A DNA stretch of 64,000 nucleotides from Gammaproteobacteria bacterium (GTDB lineage: Bacteria; Pseudomonadota; Gammaproteobacteria; HK1). Shown piece by piece: positions 18,041-26,347 of the stretch; the stretch's first letter is position 1; the number at the start of each line of letters is the position of its first letter. The stretch is taken from positions 124,001-188,000 of the forward strand of contig JAJFJU010000012.1 of NCBI GenBank assembly GCA_021773645.1. The letters run 5' to 3'. The position numbers were made by a program, and so were the translations under genes. The notes beneath the pieces were generated by a model, which saw only the letters and a list, made by a program, of their open reading frames with translations, had not been told where the DNA came from and did no database searches.

Positions 18041-18391
18041 TCATTGGCTAATCGATACCGTGCTGTGCAGATCAGATGAACGAGCCGTGTCGCGCTGACG
18101 TGCTAGCCGCCGCCCAACGGTACGCCCGGCGCGACCGGTTGCCCGGTCGATGGCGACGTACAGATCAGCCTCAGTATCTTCGATCACTACATCGGGCAGA
18201 CCGGCGAGAACCACCTGCAGGTGGCAATGCTTGTCCACACCACCGCGTGGACCGTTGATGTCGGATAGCCGTATAACCACGCGTTGAATGTGATCTTCGC
18301 AGCAAGTCAGAGCGAATCGCAGGCGCCGTTCGGTATGACTGCGCAGGGCGTTGGTCAGGGAAAAATTGCGTGCCTGTATGTCAATTTGCAT
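18041..18391 (-). CDS. HPF/RaiA-family ribosome-associated protein
   Basis: A 116-residue protein with the HPF/RaiA beta-alpha-beta fold: MQIDIQARNFSLTNALRSH at the start, a central strand VVIEDTEADLYVAIDRATGRAGRTV, and a basic C-terminal helix. Such proteins dock in the ribosomal decoding centre during stationary phase. The tail of about 20 residues after the fold is not conserved-looking. It is divergent from nhaR. Confidence 0.8.
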   Translation of the reverse strand: MQIDIQARNFSLTNALRSHTERRLRFALTCCEDHIQRVVIRLSDINGPRGGVDKHCHLQVVLAGLPDVVIEDTEADLYVAIDRATGRAGRTVGRRLARQRDTARSSDLHSTVSISQ

Positions 18392-18468
18392 AGGGTTCTC
18401 CGCTGCTTTGCTGGTGGTGTTTCGTGATTAACCATCCTAGGCGGGAGAGATAGACAGTAAAAGTCGAA

Positions 18469-18474
18469 TATAAT
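18469..18474 (+). promoter_or_regulatory. Candidate -10 box upstream of nhaR
   Basis: A perfect TATAAT lies 40 nt before the GTG start of nhaR, with a second TATACT nine nt downstream. I find no convincing -35 hexamer at 16 to 18 bp, so an activated promoter or an extended -10 is possible. The evidence is short and AT-rich sequence could produce it by chance. Confidence 0.35.
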
Positions 18475-18513
18475 TGATATACTGATCGGTATTTGCGAAC
18501 TATTGGCGACCCT

Positions 18514-19413
18514 GTGATTAACTATAAGCATCTACATTACTTCTGGTCGGTGGCCAGAGAGGGAGGGGTCGCCCGGGCCAGTGAGCGACTGCACCTGACG
18601 CCACAGACCATTAGTGGCCAATTGAGTTTGTTGGAGGAATATCTCGGAGTGGATCTATTTGCTCGGGTTGGACGTAACCTGGAACTCACTGACACCGGAC
18701 GGGTGGTGTTGAGTTATGCCGATGAAATCTTTTCGTTGGGTGGTGAGCTGGAAGAAGTGATGCATCAGTTGCCGATTGATCGTCCCCAGCTATTCAGGGT
18801 TGGGGTAGTCGATGTGCTACCCAAGTCCATCGCACATCGTATCCTTCAGCCTGCGCTGATGATGCCGGAGTCGGTACGCATGACCTGCCGCGAGGCGAGT
18901 CTTGATACGTTGTTGGCGGAACTGGCCGTGCACCGCCTTGACCTGGTGCTGGCCGATCGTCCAATTCCCCCGACGGTTAGTACGCGTGGCTTCAGCCACA
19001 AGCTCGGCGAGTGTGCGGTCAGCTTCTTTGCCACAGAGAAATTGGGAAAGACGCTAGAGGGCGACTTTCCCCACTGTCTGGATGGCGCGCCGCTACTGCT
19101 ACCCAGCAGCGGAAATCAGCTGCGTTCCGGTATTGACCGGTGGCTGGACAAACATCGCATCCATCCGCGCACGATTGCAGAATTTGACGACAGTGCACTG
19201 ATGAAGGCTTTTGGGCAGGAAGGTGCTGGGATCTTTATCGCGCCCGCTGCTATCGAGGCAGAGGTGGAGTGGCAGTATCAGGTGAATGTGATTGGTCGGG
19301 TCGATGAAGTGAAGGAGCAATTTTATGCCATCTCCGTGGAGCGTCGAGTCTTGCACCCTGTCGTCTCTACAGTAGTGGAGGCGGCCCGTGAGTCGCTGTT
19401 TGTTGATGAATAG
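18514..19413 (+). CDS. nhaR: LysR-type regulator NhaR
   Basis: This 299-residue LysR regulator matches the NhaR subfamily by its N-terminus INYKHLHYFWSVAREGG and the HTH segment LHLTPQTISGQLSLLEEYLG. NhaR activates nhaA in response to sodium. I start at the GTG at 18514, seven codons inside an upstream TTG, because it aligns with NhaR where the conserved INY begins near residue 2. Its 3' end overlaps nhaA, which supports the call. Confidence 0.92.
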   Translation: MINYKHLHYFWSVAREGGVARASERLHLTPQTISGQLSLLEEYLGVDLFARVGRNLELTDTGRVVLSYADEIFSLGGELEEVMHQLPIDRPQLFRVGVVDVLPKSIAHRILQPALMMPESVRMTCREASLDTLLAELAVHRLDLVLADRPIPPTVSTRGFSHKLGECAVSFFATEKLGKTLEGDFPHCLDGAPLLLPSSGNQLRSGIDRWLDKHRIHPRTIAEFDDSALMKAFGQEGAGIFIAPAAIEAEVEWQYQVNVIGRVDEVKEQFYAISVERRVLHPVVSTVVEAARESLFVDE

Positions 19414-20770
19414 TCAGGAGAAAACAGGCGTATATCACGCTCCTTGGGAGAAGGGTTTCGACAAGCTCCTCACGCCTTTCGAAGAATTTATTCACCGCCA
19501 AACCACCAGCGGTTTACTACTGATGGGTGTGGCGGTCCTCGCGTTGGTACTGGCTAACGGGCCGCTAACTTCCGCCTATGAACATGTAGTGCACACCCTC
19601 ATCAGCCTCAACATCGGTAGTTGGAGCTTAGAAATGAGCCTAAACCACTGGATCAATGACGGCCTGATGGCACTGTTTTTTTTCGTCGTCGGGCTGGAGC
19701 TGAAACGGGAAATTCTGGTAGGTGAACTGGCGAAGCTGCGCAACGCGGCACTGCCGATCGGGGCGGCAATCGGCGGCATGGTGGTGCCGGCATTAGTTTA
19801 TTTTGCTATTAACCCGGAAGGTGATGCCGCGCGTGGCTGGGGTATTCCCATGGCTACTGATATCGCCTTTGCTATCGGTGCCTTGGCATTATTGGCAGGC
19901 CGGGTGCCCAAAGCCCTGATCACCTTTTTAGTAGCACTGGCGATTGTGGATGATCTGGGCGCTGTGATGGTGATTGCGGTGTTTTACACTGACTCCATTT
20001 CGCTCGGCCCGCTTGCGGTAGCCTGCGGATTATTTGCTTTGCTATTGGTGTTCAATAAGAGCGGGATCCGAAAATCCGCCCCCTATTTTATAGTTGCAGT
20101 GTTTTTGTGGTATGCCTTACTGCAATCTGGAATACATGCGACCTTGGCAGGTATTTTGGGTGCCTTAACGGTGCCGGCTGTACCGAAATATAATCCCGGG
20201 CGTTTCAGTGAGCACGTCAGGGATTTGATGCAAACTTTTAATGCTAGCCACCAACCCGGCAGGAGCATTATGACAAATGATAAATTGCGCGCTGTGGTAC
20301 AGGCTCTGGGAAATGGTGTGCATAGCGTCGAAGCTCCGTTACAACGACTGGAGCATATCTGGCACATGCCGGTGGCCTACTTGGTGATCCCGGTCTTCGC
20401 CCTGGCCAATGCTGGTATCACACTGGACTTTTCTACACTGGGTGAGACCTTCGCCCATCCTGTGATGCTTGGCGTGTCGCTGGGACTGGTGCTGGGAAAG
20501 TTTATTGGTATCACTGGGGTCTGCTGGTTGATGCTAAAACTGGGCGTAGCGGTATTGCCGAAAGGAACTCGATTCACTCAGATTGCCGGTGTGTCGCTGC
20601 TGGCCGGGATCGGATTCACCATGTCTATATTTGTTGCTCAGCTCGGTTTCAGCGAGAGCACAGATTTGCTGCTGATGGCCAAGACCGGTGTTCTAGTGGC
20701 CTCCCTGCTTGCGGGCGTGGCAGGTTTCATCTGGCTCTATCTCGTGAGCGATCCGGTGGAGGTTCCCTAG
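19388..20770 (+). CDS. nhaA: Na+/H+ antiporter NhaA
   Basis: A 460-residue membrane antiporter with about twelve helices. It has the NhaA hallmarks ALFFFVVGLELKRE, GIPMATDIAFAIGAL and the ion-binding double aspartate in LAIVDDLGAVMVIAV. It extrudes Na+ in exchange for protons, mainly at alkaline pH. The GTG at 19388 is favoured over an ATG six codons later because GGAGG sits 6 nt before the GTG. The start overlaps nhaR by 26 nt, implying coupled translation. A hydrophilic insertion near residues 275 to 315 is longer than in E. coli NhaA. Confidence 0.95.
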   Translation: MSRCLLMNSQEKTGVYHAPWEKGFDKLLTPFEEFIHRQTTSGLLLMGVAVLALVLANGPLTSAYEHVVHTLISLNIGSWSLEMSLNHWINDGLMALFFFVVGLELKREILVGELAKLRNAALPIGAAIGGMVVPALVYFAINPEGDAARGWGIPMATDIAFAIGALALLAGRVPKALITFLVALAIVDDLGAVMVIAVFYTDSISLGPLAVACGLFALLLVFNKSGIRKSAPYFIVAVFLWYALLQSGIHATLAGILGALTVPAVPKYNPGRFSEHVRDLMQTFNASHQPGRSIMTNDKLRAVVQALGNGVHSVEAPLQRLEHIWHMPVAYLVIPVFALANAGITLDFSTLGETFAHPVMLGVSLGLVLGKFIGITGVCWLMLKLGVAVLPKGTRFTQIAGVSLLAGIGFTMSIFVAQLGFSESTDLLLMAKTGVLVASLLAGVAGFIWLYLVSDPVEVP

Positions 20771-20813
20771 CGTTGCGGCTTGAAGCATCCCCAAGAACCA
20801 ATCTAACAGAGTC

Positions 20814-20836
20814 ATCTTTATAGCATTGATAAAGAT
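20814..20836. terminator. AT-rich 8-bp hairpin between convergent nhaA and msrA
   Basis: ATCTTTAT and ATAAAGAT pair perfectly around a 7-nt loop between two convergent genes. The stem is weak and lacks a T-run, so it is only a tentative bidirectional terminator. Confidence 0.35.
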
Positions 20837-20944
20837 CGTACATTCTGTTTCTGCGCCACCATGTCCCCAGGTACCAGGTCTGCGTTTCACTCCACACGGT
20901 ATGACGTGGTGGATGGGGATGTGATTTATAGCTATCTCTTTCCT

Positions 20945-21415
20945 TTAACAGTGACCACGTCCGTGTTTTTCAAGATAACGCTGGTGATATTCCTCGGCTC
21001 GGTAGAAGGTGCTTGCCGCGACGATCTGGGTCACGATAGGGCGTCCTTCCCCCAATTCTGACTGATGGTAGTTGCGAGATGCCTCGGCTGCTGTCTGTTG
21101 CTCCGGAGAATGGCAGAAGATGGCGGAGCGGTACTGGCTGCCCACATCCGGGCCTTGGCGGTTACGGGTAGTGGGGTTGTGGCTATCCCAGAAGACGGCG
21201 AGGAGCTTTTTGTAGCTGATGCGGGCTGGATCGAAGCAGACTTCTACTGCCTCGGCGTGGCCGGTGTCACCACGACACACTGCCTCATAGTTGGGATCAA
21301 GGGTGCTGCCGTCGGTGTAGCCGACCGTGGCATCCAGCACGCCGTTGAGGCGACGAAACATTGCTTCCACGCCCCAGAAGCAGCCCGCTGCAAAAGTTGC
21401 CTTTTCTCCGTACAT
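20945..21415 (-). CDS. msrA: Peptide-methionine (S)-S-oxide reductase MsrA
   Basis: This 156-residue enzyme has the MsrA active-site motif ATFAAGCFWGVE near residue 6 with the catalytic cysteine, plus the GYTDG, GDTGHAEAVEVCFDP, FWDSHNPTTRNRQGPDVGSQYRS blocks and a C-terminal QRYLEKH. It reduces the S-epimer of methionine sulfoxide. The ATG at 21415 has GGAGC six nt upstream; an open frame continues upstream into the aldo-keto reductase gene but lacks family similarity. It is co-directional with the aldo-keto reductase and glutaredoxin genes. Confidence 0.95.
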   Translation of the reverse strand: MYGEKATFAAGCFWGVEAMFRRLNGVLDATVGYTDGSTLDPNYEAVCRGDTGHAEAVEVCFDPARISYKKLLAVFWDSHNPTTRNRQGPDVGSQYRSAIFCHSPEQQTAAEASRNYHQSELGEGRPIVTQIVAASTFYRAEEYHQRYLEKHGRGHC

Positions 21416-21425
21416 TTTCTGCTCC

Positions 21426-22472
21426 TTACGGTCCTGGATTGGGATGCCGGGTGTGGATGGCATCGATGGCGCTGGTGATTTCTGCTGGCAGTTCGAGCTC
21501 TGCGCTAGCGATATCCTCGTCCAGTTGCTCCAGGTTGGTAGCGGTAATGATGTTGCTGGTGATAAAGGGCCGGCTGGTGACGTAAGACAATGCCATCTGT
21601 GCCGGCGACAAGCCGTATTCTCGCGCCAGGCGCACATAGGCGGCGGTGGCGGCCAGTGCCTCGGGGCTGCTGTAGCGAGTGTATTGGGAAAACAGACTGA
21701 GGCGTGAGCCCGCCGGTTTTTCACCATCGAGGTATTTTCCACTCAGGGTGCCGAAGGCCATTGGTGAGTAGGCCAGCAATCCGAGATCTTCGCGGTGGGC
21801 GATCTCGGCAAGGCCGATTTCGAAGCTGCGATTCAGCAGATTATAGGGATTCTGGATGCTCACCATACGTGGCAGTTCGGGATTCGACTCGGCTAATTGC
21901 AGGTAGCGCATGGCCCCCCAGGGGGTCTCGTTAGAGATACCCACGTGGCGTACCTTGCCGGCACGGACTAAACCGGCGAGCACTTCCAGGGTCTCTTCCA
22001 GCGGAATGGTGGATTCGGCTAGCGGGTGTACATAGCCCAGTTTGCCGAAGTAGTTGGTCTGGCGATCGGGCCAATGCAGTTGGTAGAGATCGATGTAATC
22101 AGTTTGCAGGCGCTTGAGGCTGGTGTTGATGGCGGCCTCGATATGGCTACGGTTGAGGCGCGGCTGACCGCCGCGAATCCACTCCAGCCAACCGCTGCCT
22201 GGCCCCACCACCTTGGTAGCAAGAATGACCTGCTCCCGATTGCCACGGGCTGCAAACCAGCTGCCGATAAAGCGCTCGGTATCGCCATAGGTCTCGGCAC
22301 GTACCGCGACGGGATACATCTCCGCGGTATCGATGAAGTTGATGCCCGCCGCTACGGCACGATCGAGCTGGGCATGGGCCTCGGTTTCATCGGCCTGCTC
22401 TCCCCAGGTCATGCTACCGAGGCATAGCGCGCTGACCTCAAGATCGGTGCGTCCAAGTTTGCGGTATTCCAC
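21426..22472 (-). CDS. Tas-like NADP(H)-dependent aldo-keto reductase
   Basis: This 348-residue (beta/alpha)8 oxidoreductase has the catalytic tetrad context FIDTAEMYP (Asp/Tyr), ATKVVGPG (Lys) and YQLHWPDR (His). The pattern GRTDLEVSALCLGSMTWGEQ matches the Tas branch of aldo-keto reductases. The substrate is not known; Tas complements a prephenate dehydrogenase defect in E. coli. It lies 10 nt before msrA and just downstream of a glutaredoxin gene, suggesting an oxidative-damage operon. Confidence 0.9.
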   Translation of the reverse strand: MEYRKLGRTDLEVSALCLGSMTWGEQADETEAHAQLDRAVAAGINFIDTAEMYPVAVRAETYGDTERFIGSWFAARGNREQVILATKVVGPGSGWLEWIRGGQPRLNRSHIEAAINTSLKRLQTDYIDLYQLHWPDRQTNYFGKLGYVHPLAESTIPLEETLEVLAGLVRAGKVRHVGISNETPWGAMRYLQLAESNPELPRMVSIQNPYNLLNRSFEIGLAEIAHREDLGLLAYSPMAFGTLSGKYLDGEKPAGSRLSLFSQYTRYSSPEALAATAAYVRLAREYGLSPAQMALSYVTSRPFITSNIITATNLEQLDEDIASAELELPAEITSAIDAIHTRHPNPGP

Positions 22473-22483
22473 GATGTTTCTCC

Positions 22484-22744
22484 TCAGCAGGCTTTGTCTA
22501 GCAGGCGTTTAAGCAAGGGGCCAGAGGCTGCGCTTTCCAGTTCATCAAAGCCACCCACATGATGTTTGCCGATAAAGATTTGCGGCACGCTGGTGCGTCC
22601 GGAGCGCTCCAGCATCTCCCGTGCCCGTTGCCCGCCCCAGCCAACCCACACGCTACGATAGGGTATGTTTAACTGGCGCAATAGGGCACGCGCTCCAATG
22701 CAATAGGGACAGAGGAGGGTGCCGTAAAGGACGACTTCGGTCAT
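22484..22744 (-). CDS. grxC: Glutaredoxin, GrxC-type
   Basis: This 86-residue thioredoxin-fold protein has the dithiol active site CPYC near residue 12, the TSVPQIFIG cis-proline strand and the GGFDEL glutathione-binding turn. It reduces disulfides and glutathione mixed disulfides. I start at 22744 (MTEVVLYG); a longer open frame reaches into the neighbouring palindromic repeat. It leads a leftward unit with the aldo-keto reductase and msrA. Confidence 0.92.
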   Translation of the reverse strand: MTEVVLYGTLLCPYCIGARALLRQLNIPYRSVWVGWGGQRAREMLERSGRTSVPQIFIGKHHVGGFDELESAASGPLLKRLLDKAC

Positions 22745-22760
22745 GCATTGCTCCCAGGCC

Positions 22761-22887
22761 GTTGAAAAAGTCTCATGTGGCACCAGACCGTGTTAAAAAT
22801 CGTCTCAAAATGCTCACTTACTATTTGTAAGCTCCGCTTTTTCACCGATTTTTGCCTTGTCTGGCACTCCCCTGAAACTCTTTCAAC
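22761..22887. repeat. 127-bp imperfect palindromic element, copy 2
   Basis: Same 127-bp length and termini (GTTGAAA/TTTCAAC) as the copy at 13699-13825, about 85 percent identical by hand. The central stem CTTAC/GTAAG is retained while its 5-nt loop differs completely (TATTT here, TGCAA there), as expected if the hairpin rather than the loop sequence is selected. It lies 17 nt upstream of the glutaredoxin start codon. Confidence 0.85.
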
Positions 22888-23015
22888 AGCCTGCTTTAGG
22901 TATGGTTAATTGAAGAACGAGTCTCTCTTAGGACGTGGGAATAAAAAGAAGTTCATCTTCCAAAGCTCTAGCCTGAGTCCTTACAATAGCGCCATCTTTC
23001 CCGGAATGTTCTCAC

Positions 23016-23408
23016 GTGCAATTTGCCCTCCTCGTTAACGAAGGTCCCTACCAGCACCAGGCCGCGGATAGCGCCTGGCATTTTGCCCGGGCAGCCCTAG
23101 CCAAGGGACATGGGATTTCGCGCGTCTTTTTTTACCATGACGGGGTCTATAACGGCACCCGTCTCGGAGTGGTGCCGCAGGATGAGCGCCATATCCCGGA
23201 GCGTTGGGCTTTGCTTGCCAAGGAGCACGATGTGGATCTGGTGATCTGCGTCGCGGCTGCTCAGCGGCGAGGAATTCTCGATGCGGCGGAGAGCCGTCGC
23301 CATGGCAAGGGTGCAGATAATCTTGCCGAGGGTTTCCGCATAGGTGGTTTGGGACAGCTTATTGAGTCCGGCATAGAAGCCGATCGCCTGCTGGTGTTTG
23401 GTGACTGA
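23016..23408 (+). CDS. dsrE: Sulfur relay protein DsrE/TusD
   Basis: This 130-residue protein has the DsrE/TusD pattern: FALLVNEGPYQHQAADSAW at the start, FFYHDGVYNG, and LVICVAAAQRRGI, whose cysteine corresponds to the active-site persulfide cysteine of TusD/DsrE. It forms a heterohexamer with the next two products and passes sulfane sulfur to DsrC/TusE. The gene set is read as sulfur oxidation (Dsr) or tRNA 2-thiouridine (Tus). Without dsrAB in the window the distinction stays open. Confidence 0.9.
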   Translation: MQFALLVNEGPYQHQAADSAWHFARAALAKGHGISRVFFYHDGVYNGTRLGVVPQDERHIPERWALLAKEHDVDLVICVAAAQRRGILDAAESRRHGKGADNLAEGFRIGGLGQLIESGIEADRLLVFGD

Positions 23409-23779
23409 TGGCTGCCGCAAATAAGAAGCGCATCCTCTATGTGCAGCGTCGCGCGCCCTATGGTTCTCTTTATGCTCAGGAGGCGCTGGAGATGTTGTTG
23501 ATGGGCGCTGCCTTTGGCCAACGGGTCAGCATCGCTTTTCTAGATGACGGGGTGTTTCAACTTAAGGCTGAGCAGGCACCAAGTGCGCTGGGTATGAAGA
23601 ATTTCGGGCGTATGGTGCGGGCGCTGGAACTCCATGATTTGGAGGGCATTTACGTGGAGCGAGAATCTTTGGATGAGCGCAACCTTAAGTCCGGGCAGTT
23701 GGTGTTGCCAGCTGAGGTGGTGCGACGGGCAGAACTCTCACAGTTAATGGCCGAGCAAGATCTGGTGCTGAGTTTTTGA
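23408..23779 (+). CDS. dsrF: Sulfur relay protein DsrF/TusC
   Basis: This 123-residue subunit has the TusC/DsrF segments VQRRAPYGSLYAQEALEMLLMGAAF (residues 10 to 34) and an IYVERESLDER loop. It is a structural partner of the DsrE and DsrH homologues. Its start overlaps the dsrE stop by one base and its stop almost touches dsrH, so the three are translated together. Confidence 0.9.
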   Translation: MAAANKKRILYVQRRAPYGSLYAQEALEMLLMGAAFGQRVSIAFLDDGVFQLKAEQAPSALGMKNFGRMVRALELHDLEGIYVERESLDERNLKSGQLVLPAEVVRRAELSQLMAEQDLVLSF

Positions 23780-23781
23780 CC

Positions 23782-24087
23782 ATGAGCACCCTGCATCTTG
23801 TCAATAAATCACCCTTCGAGAAGGACGCCTTTGACAGTTGTCTGCGCCATGCCTTGCCCGGCAGTGCGGTGCTGCTGATTGAGGATGGGATTTACGGGGC
23901 CTTGCAGGGGACGGCGCCAGGTGATTGTTTTGGGCAGGCCACGGAGCTGCAGCGTTACGTGCTGGTAGAGGATCTGCGTGCCCGGGGTTTTGGCGCTGAG
24001 CATCTGGTGGTGGGCGTGCAGGTGATCGATTACGAGGGTTTCGTGGACTTGGCAGTGGCGCACGAGCTTGTGCAGTCTTGGTTATAA
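23782..24087 (+). CDS. dsrH: Sulfur relay protein DsrH/TusB
   Basis: This 101-residue protein has the TusB/DsrH start STLHLVNKSPFEKDAFDSCL with the conserved cysteine near residue 19 and a VLLIEDGIYGAL strand. The ATG at 23782 is preferred to a TTG six nt earlier. It completes the E-F-H heterohexamer. Confidence 0.9.
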   Translation: MSTLHLVNKSPFEKDAFDSCLRHALPGSAVLLIEDGIYGALQGTAPGDCFGQATELQRYVLVEDLRARGFGAEHLVVGVQVIDYEGFVDLAVAHELVQSWL

Positions 24088-24125
24088 TTCGCTGATTAAT
24101 GCGTGTAGTTAGAGCCTGAGTAGAA

Positions 24126-24461
24126 ATGATGAGTGTAGTGGTAGATGGCAAGATCCTTGAGACCGACGATGAGGGTTATCTGGAAAGTCTCGAAGACTGG
24201 AGCCCCCGGGTGGCCGAGGTAATGGCGACTGTGGAAGACAACGAGCTTGGGGAGGAGCATTGGGTGGTGCTGAATATATTGCGTGACCACTATGCCGAAT
24301 ATGAAATGGCCCCTGCGGTGCGTCTATTGACCAAGCTGGTGGGAAAGCAACTGGGCAAGGACAAGGCCAACACCCGCTTTCTGTATCAGCTATTCCCCTT
24401 CGGTCCGGTACGCCAGGGGTGTCGATTGGCAGGATTGCCCAAACCTACGGGCTGCGTTTAG
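24126..24461 (+). CDS. dsrC: DsrC/TusE sulfur carrier with two C-terminal cysteines
   Basis: This 111-residue protein shows the DsrC fold (DDEGYLESLEDWSP, HWVVLNILRDHYAEY) and the flexible C-terminal arm GCRLAGLPKPTGCV. Both arm cysteines, ten residues apart with one penultimate, are present. As I recall, E. coli TusE keeps only the penultimate one. The pair is needed for the DsrC trisulfide chemistry of sulfur oxidation and reduction. It follows dsrEFH by 38 nt. A second in-frame ATG one codon downstream could be the actual start. Confidence 0.9.
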   Translation: MMSVVVDGKILETDDEGYLESLEDWSPRVAEVMATVEDNELGEEHWVVLNILRDHYAEYEMAPAVRLLTKLVGKQLGKDKANTRFLYQLFPFGPVRQGCRLAGLPKPTGCV

Positions 24462-24488
24462 CCCAGAGCCTAAAAGCGCCATTTGATC

Positions 24489-24540
24489 GGCGGACATGGT
24501 CCGCCCTACCAACCCATGTGTAGGGCGGACCATGTCCGCC
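24489..24540. repeat. 21-bp perfect inverted repeat with nested palindromes
   Basis: Arms at 24489-24509 and 24520-24540 are perfect reverse complements over 21 bp, with a 10-nt spacer. Each arm is itself nearly palindromic (GGCGGAC-ATG-GTCCGCC). It lies between the convergent dsrC and cysG genes and could serve as a bidirectional terminator. The GGGCGGACCATGTCCGCC type motif recurs as a dispersed repeat in many bacterial genomes. Confidence 0.85.
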
Positions 24541-24569
24541 GCATACCGCGCCACTGGTGCCCATTCGCC

Positions 24570-25967
24570 CTATGTTGGGTTCCGATCCGCGCCCTCAAAC
24601 CAATGCAACCGTTCGCGTAATTTCACCACCCCGCCGACGATGAGCAGGGTGGGTGCGTGTACCTCGGCCTGTTCCGCAATTTCTGGCAGTGTGGTCAAGG
24701 TGCCTTCAAGCACTCGCTGGCGTGGCGTGGTGCCTTGCTCGATAAGGGCGGCCGGGGTGTCTTCTGGTAAACCATATTCCACCAGTTTTCTGGCTATTAT
24801 GGGCAACCCCACCAGGCTCATATAGAAGACCAGGGTCTGATCCCGGGCGACTAGGCGCTCCCAGGCCAGATTGACGTTGCCATCCTTGAGATGCCCGGTG
24901 ACGAAGACGCAGGATTGGGCGTGATTACGGTGGGTCAGTGGGATGCCGGCATAGGCGGAGCAGCCTGAGGCCGCGGTAATGCCGGGCACTACCTGAAAGG
25001 GAATTCCATTTTCTGCCAGAGTTTCTATTTCCTCACCACCACGCCCGAAGATGAAAGGATCGCCGCCCTTGAGGCGCAGCGCACGTTTGCCCTCGCGAGC
25101 CAGTTTTACCAGTAGTGTGTTGATCTCCTGTTGACGCAGTGCGTGGCAGGCGCGAGCTTTGCCCACATAAATTCGTTCGGCATCCCGGCGTACCAGTTCC
25201 AGTACAGCGGGAGAAACCAATCGATCATGGAGCACCACATCGGCCTTTTGCATCAGCCGCAGGGCACGAAAGGTAAGTAGATCGGGATCACCTGGACCGG
25301 CACCCACCAGATAAACCTCTCCCGTGGGGGTGTCGGTTGGCTGCTCAATGGCCTGCTGGAGTTGTTCCCGGGCCTCGGCTTCGCGCCCCCCGTGCACCAG
25401 CTCCGCGATGGAGCCTTCTAGCACCTGTTCCCAGAAGTGCCGGCGTGCCAATCCTGAGGGCAAGCGCGCTTTAACTGTGTCGCGGAAGTCTCCAGCGAGG
25501 CGCGCGAGGCGACCGTAACTGGTTGGAATCAGGCTTTCCAGGCGGGCTCGTAGGGCGCGGGCGAGCAGGGGCGAGGTGCCGCCGCTGGAAATGGCTGCGA
25601 CGATGGGGGAACGGTCGAGTATGGCCGGCATGATGAAGCTGCAAGCTTTGGGATCATCCACCACGTTGATCAGGATGTTGCGTTCACCGGCAGTGACTGC
25701 AACGTGGTGATTGAGTTCACCATCAGCGGTGGCGGCGATGACGATGCGGCAGCCATCGAGGTCTTCGTCAACGAAGGAACGATGCAGGATCTGCACGCTA
25801 TGTTCTGCTTCCAGCGCAGCGATGTCGGGGCCAACTTCCGGGGCCACAATGACTACCTGGGCATTTGCCTTGAGCAGCAGCTCGGCCTTGCGGGCCGCGA
25901 CCTGGCCACCACCGATTATCAGGCAGCGTTCACCTTCAAGGCGAAGAAATAGAGGGAAAAATTCCAC
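24570..25967 (-). CDS. cysG: Trifunctional sirohaem synthase CysG
   Basis: This 465-residue fusion has an N-terminal precorrin-2 dehydrogenase/ferrochelatase (NAD-binding [18 protein letters not shown] near residue 14, helical dimerisation domain to about 215). The C-terminal uroporphyrinogen III methyltransferase includes [55 protein letters not shown]. It makes sirohaem from uroporphyrinogen III in three steps for sulfite and nitrite reductases, and also feeds sirohaem-derived haem pathways. Position beside dsrEFHC suggests a sulfur link. Confidence 0.96.
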   Translation of the reverse strand: MEFFPLFLRLEGERCLIIGGGQVAARKAELLLKANAQVVIVAPEVGPDIAALEAEHSVQILHRSFVDEDLDGCRIVIAATADGELNHHVAVTAGERNILINVVDDPKACSFIMPAILDRSPIVAAISSGGTSPLLARALRARLESLIPTSYGRLARLAGDFRDTVKARLPSGLARRHFWEQVLEGSIAELVHGGREAEAREQLQQAIEQPTDTPTGEVYLVGAGPGDPDLLTFRALRLMQKADVVLHDRLVSPAVLELVRRDAERIYVGKARACHALRQQEINTLLVKLAREGKRALRLKGGDPFIFGRGGEEIETLAENGIPFQVVPGITAASGCSAYAGIPLTHRNHAQSCVFVTGHLKDGNVNLAWERLVARDQTLVFYMSLVGLPIIARKLVEYGLPEDTPAALIEQGTTPRQRVLEGTLTTLPEIAEQAEVHAPTLLIVGGVVKLRERLHWFEGADRNPT

Positions 25968-26218
25968 GACGTAGATCCTGATGATTTACCGGTTGGAAAA
26001 GTATACGCTTTCGCGATGTTTGGGGAGCTTGGAGGAGATAGTGTGAGGGTTGGATGTCAGCAAACAACAGGTACATTGAAACGGTGATTTTGCCAGCGCC
26101 CACAAGCCGGGCATCCAGGCATATTCCAGGACCCAAAGGTCCGTGGAAACTACAATCATCAAGGGGTTCAGATTGCTCAAATGCGACGTTATTGATGCCG
26201 CAAAAGCGGGGGGGTGTA

Positions 26219-26294
26219 TGGCGCTCCCTAGGGGACTCGAACCCCTGTCTACGCCGTGAGAGGGCGGTATCCTGGACCACTAGACGAAGGGAGC
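26219..26294 (-). tRNA. tRNA-Glu (CTC)
   Basis: On the minus strand the 76 nt fold as a cloverleaf: acceptor GCTCCCT/AGGGAGC, D-arm TCGTCTAGTGGTCCAGGA, anticodon loop CTCTCAC giving anticodon CTC, and T-arm AGGGGTTCGAGTCCCCT. An encoded CCA ends at 26219. The sequence closely follows bacterial tRNA-Glu. One mismatch is seen at the base pair closing the anticodon stem. Confidence 0.93.
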
Positions 26295-26347
26295 GGCGAG
26301 CCCGGTATTATACGCGCGCTCGGTGCGGGCTCAAGGGCTGAATCCAT

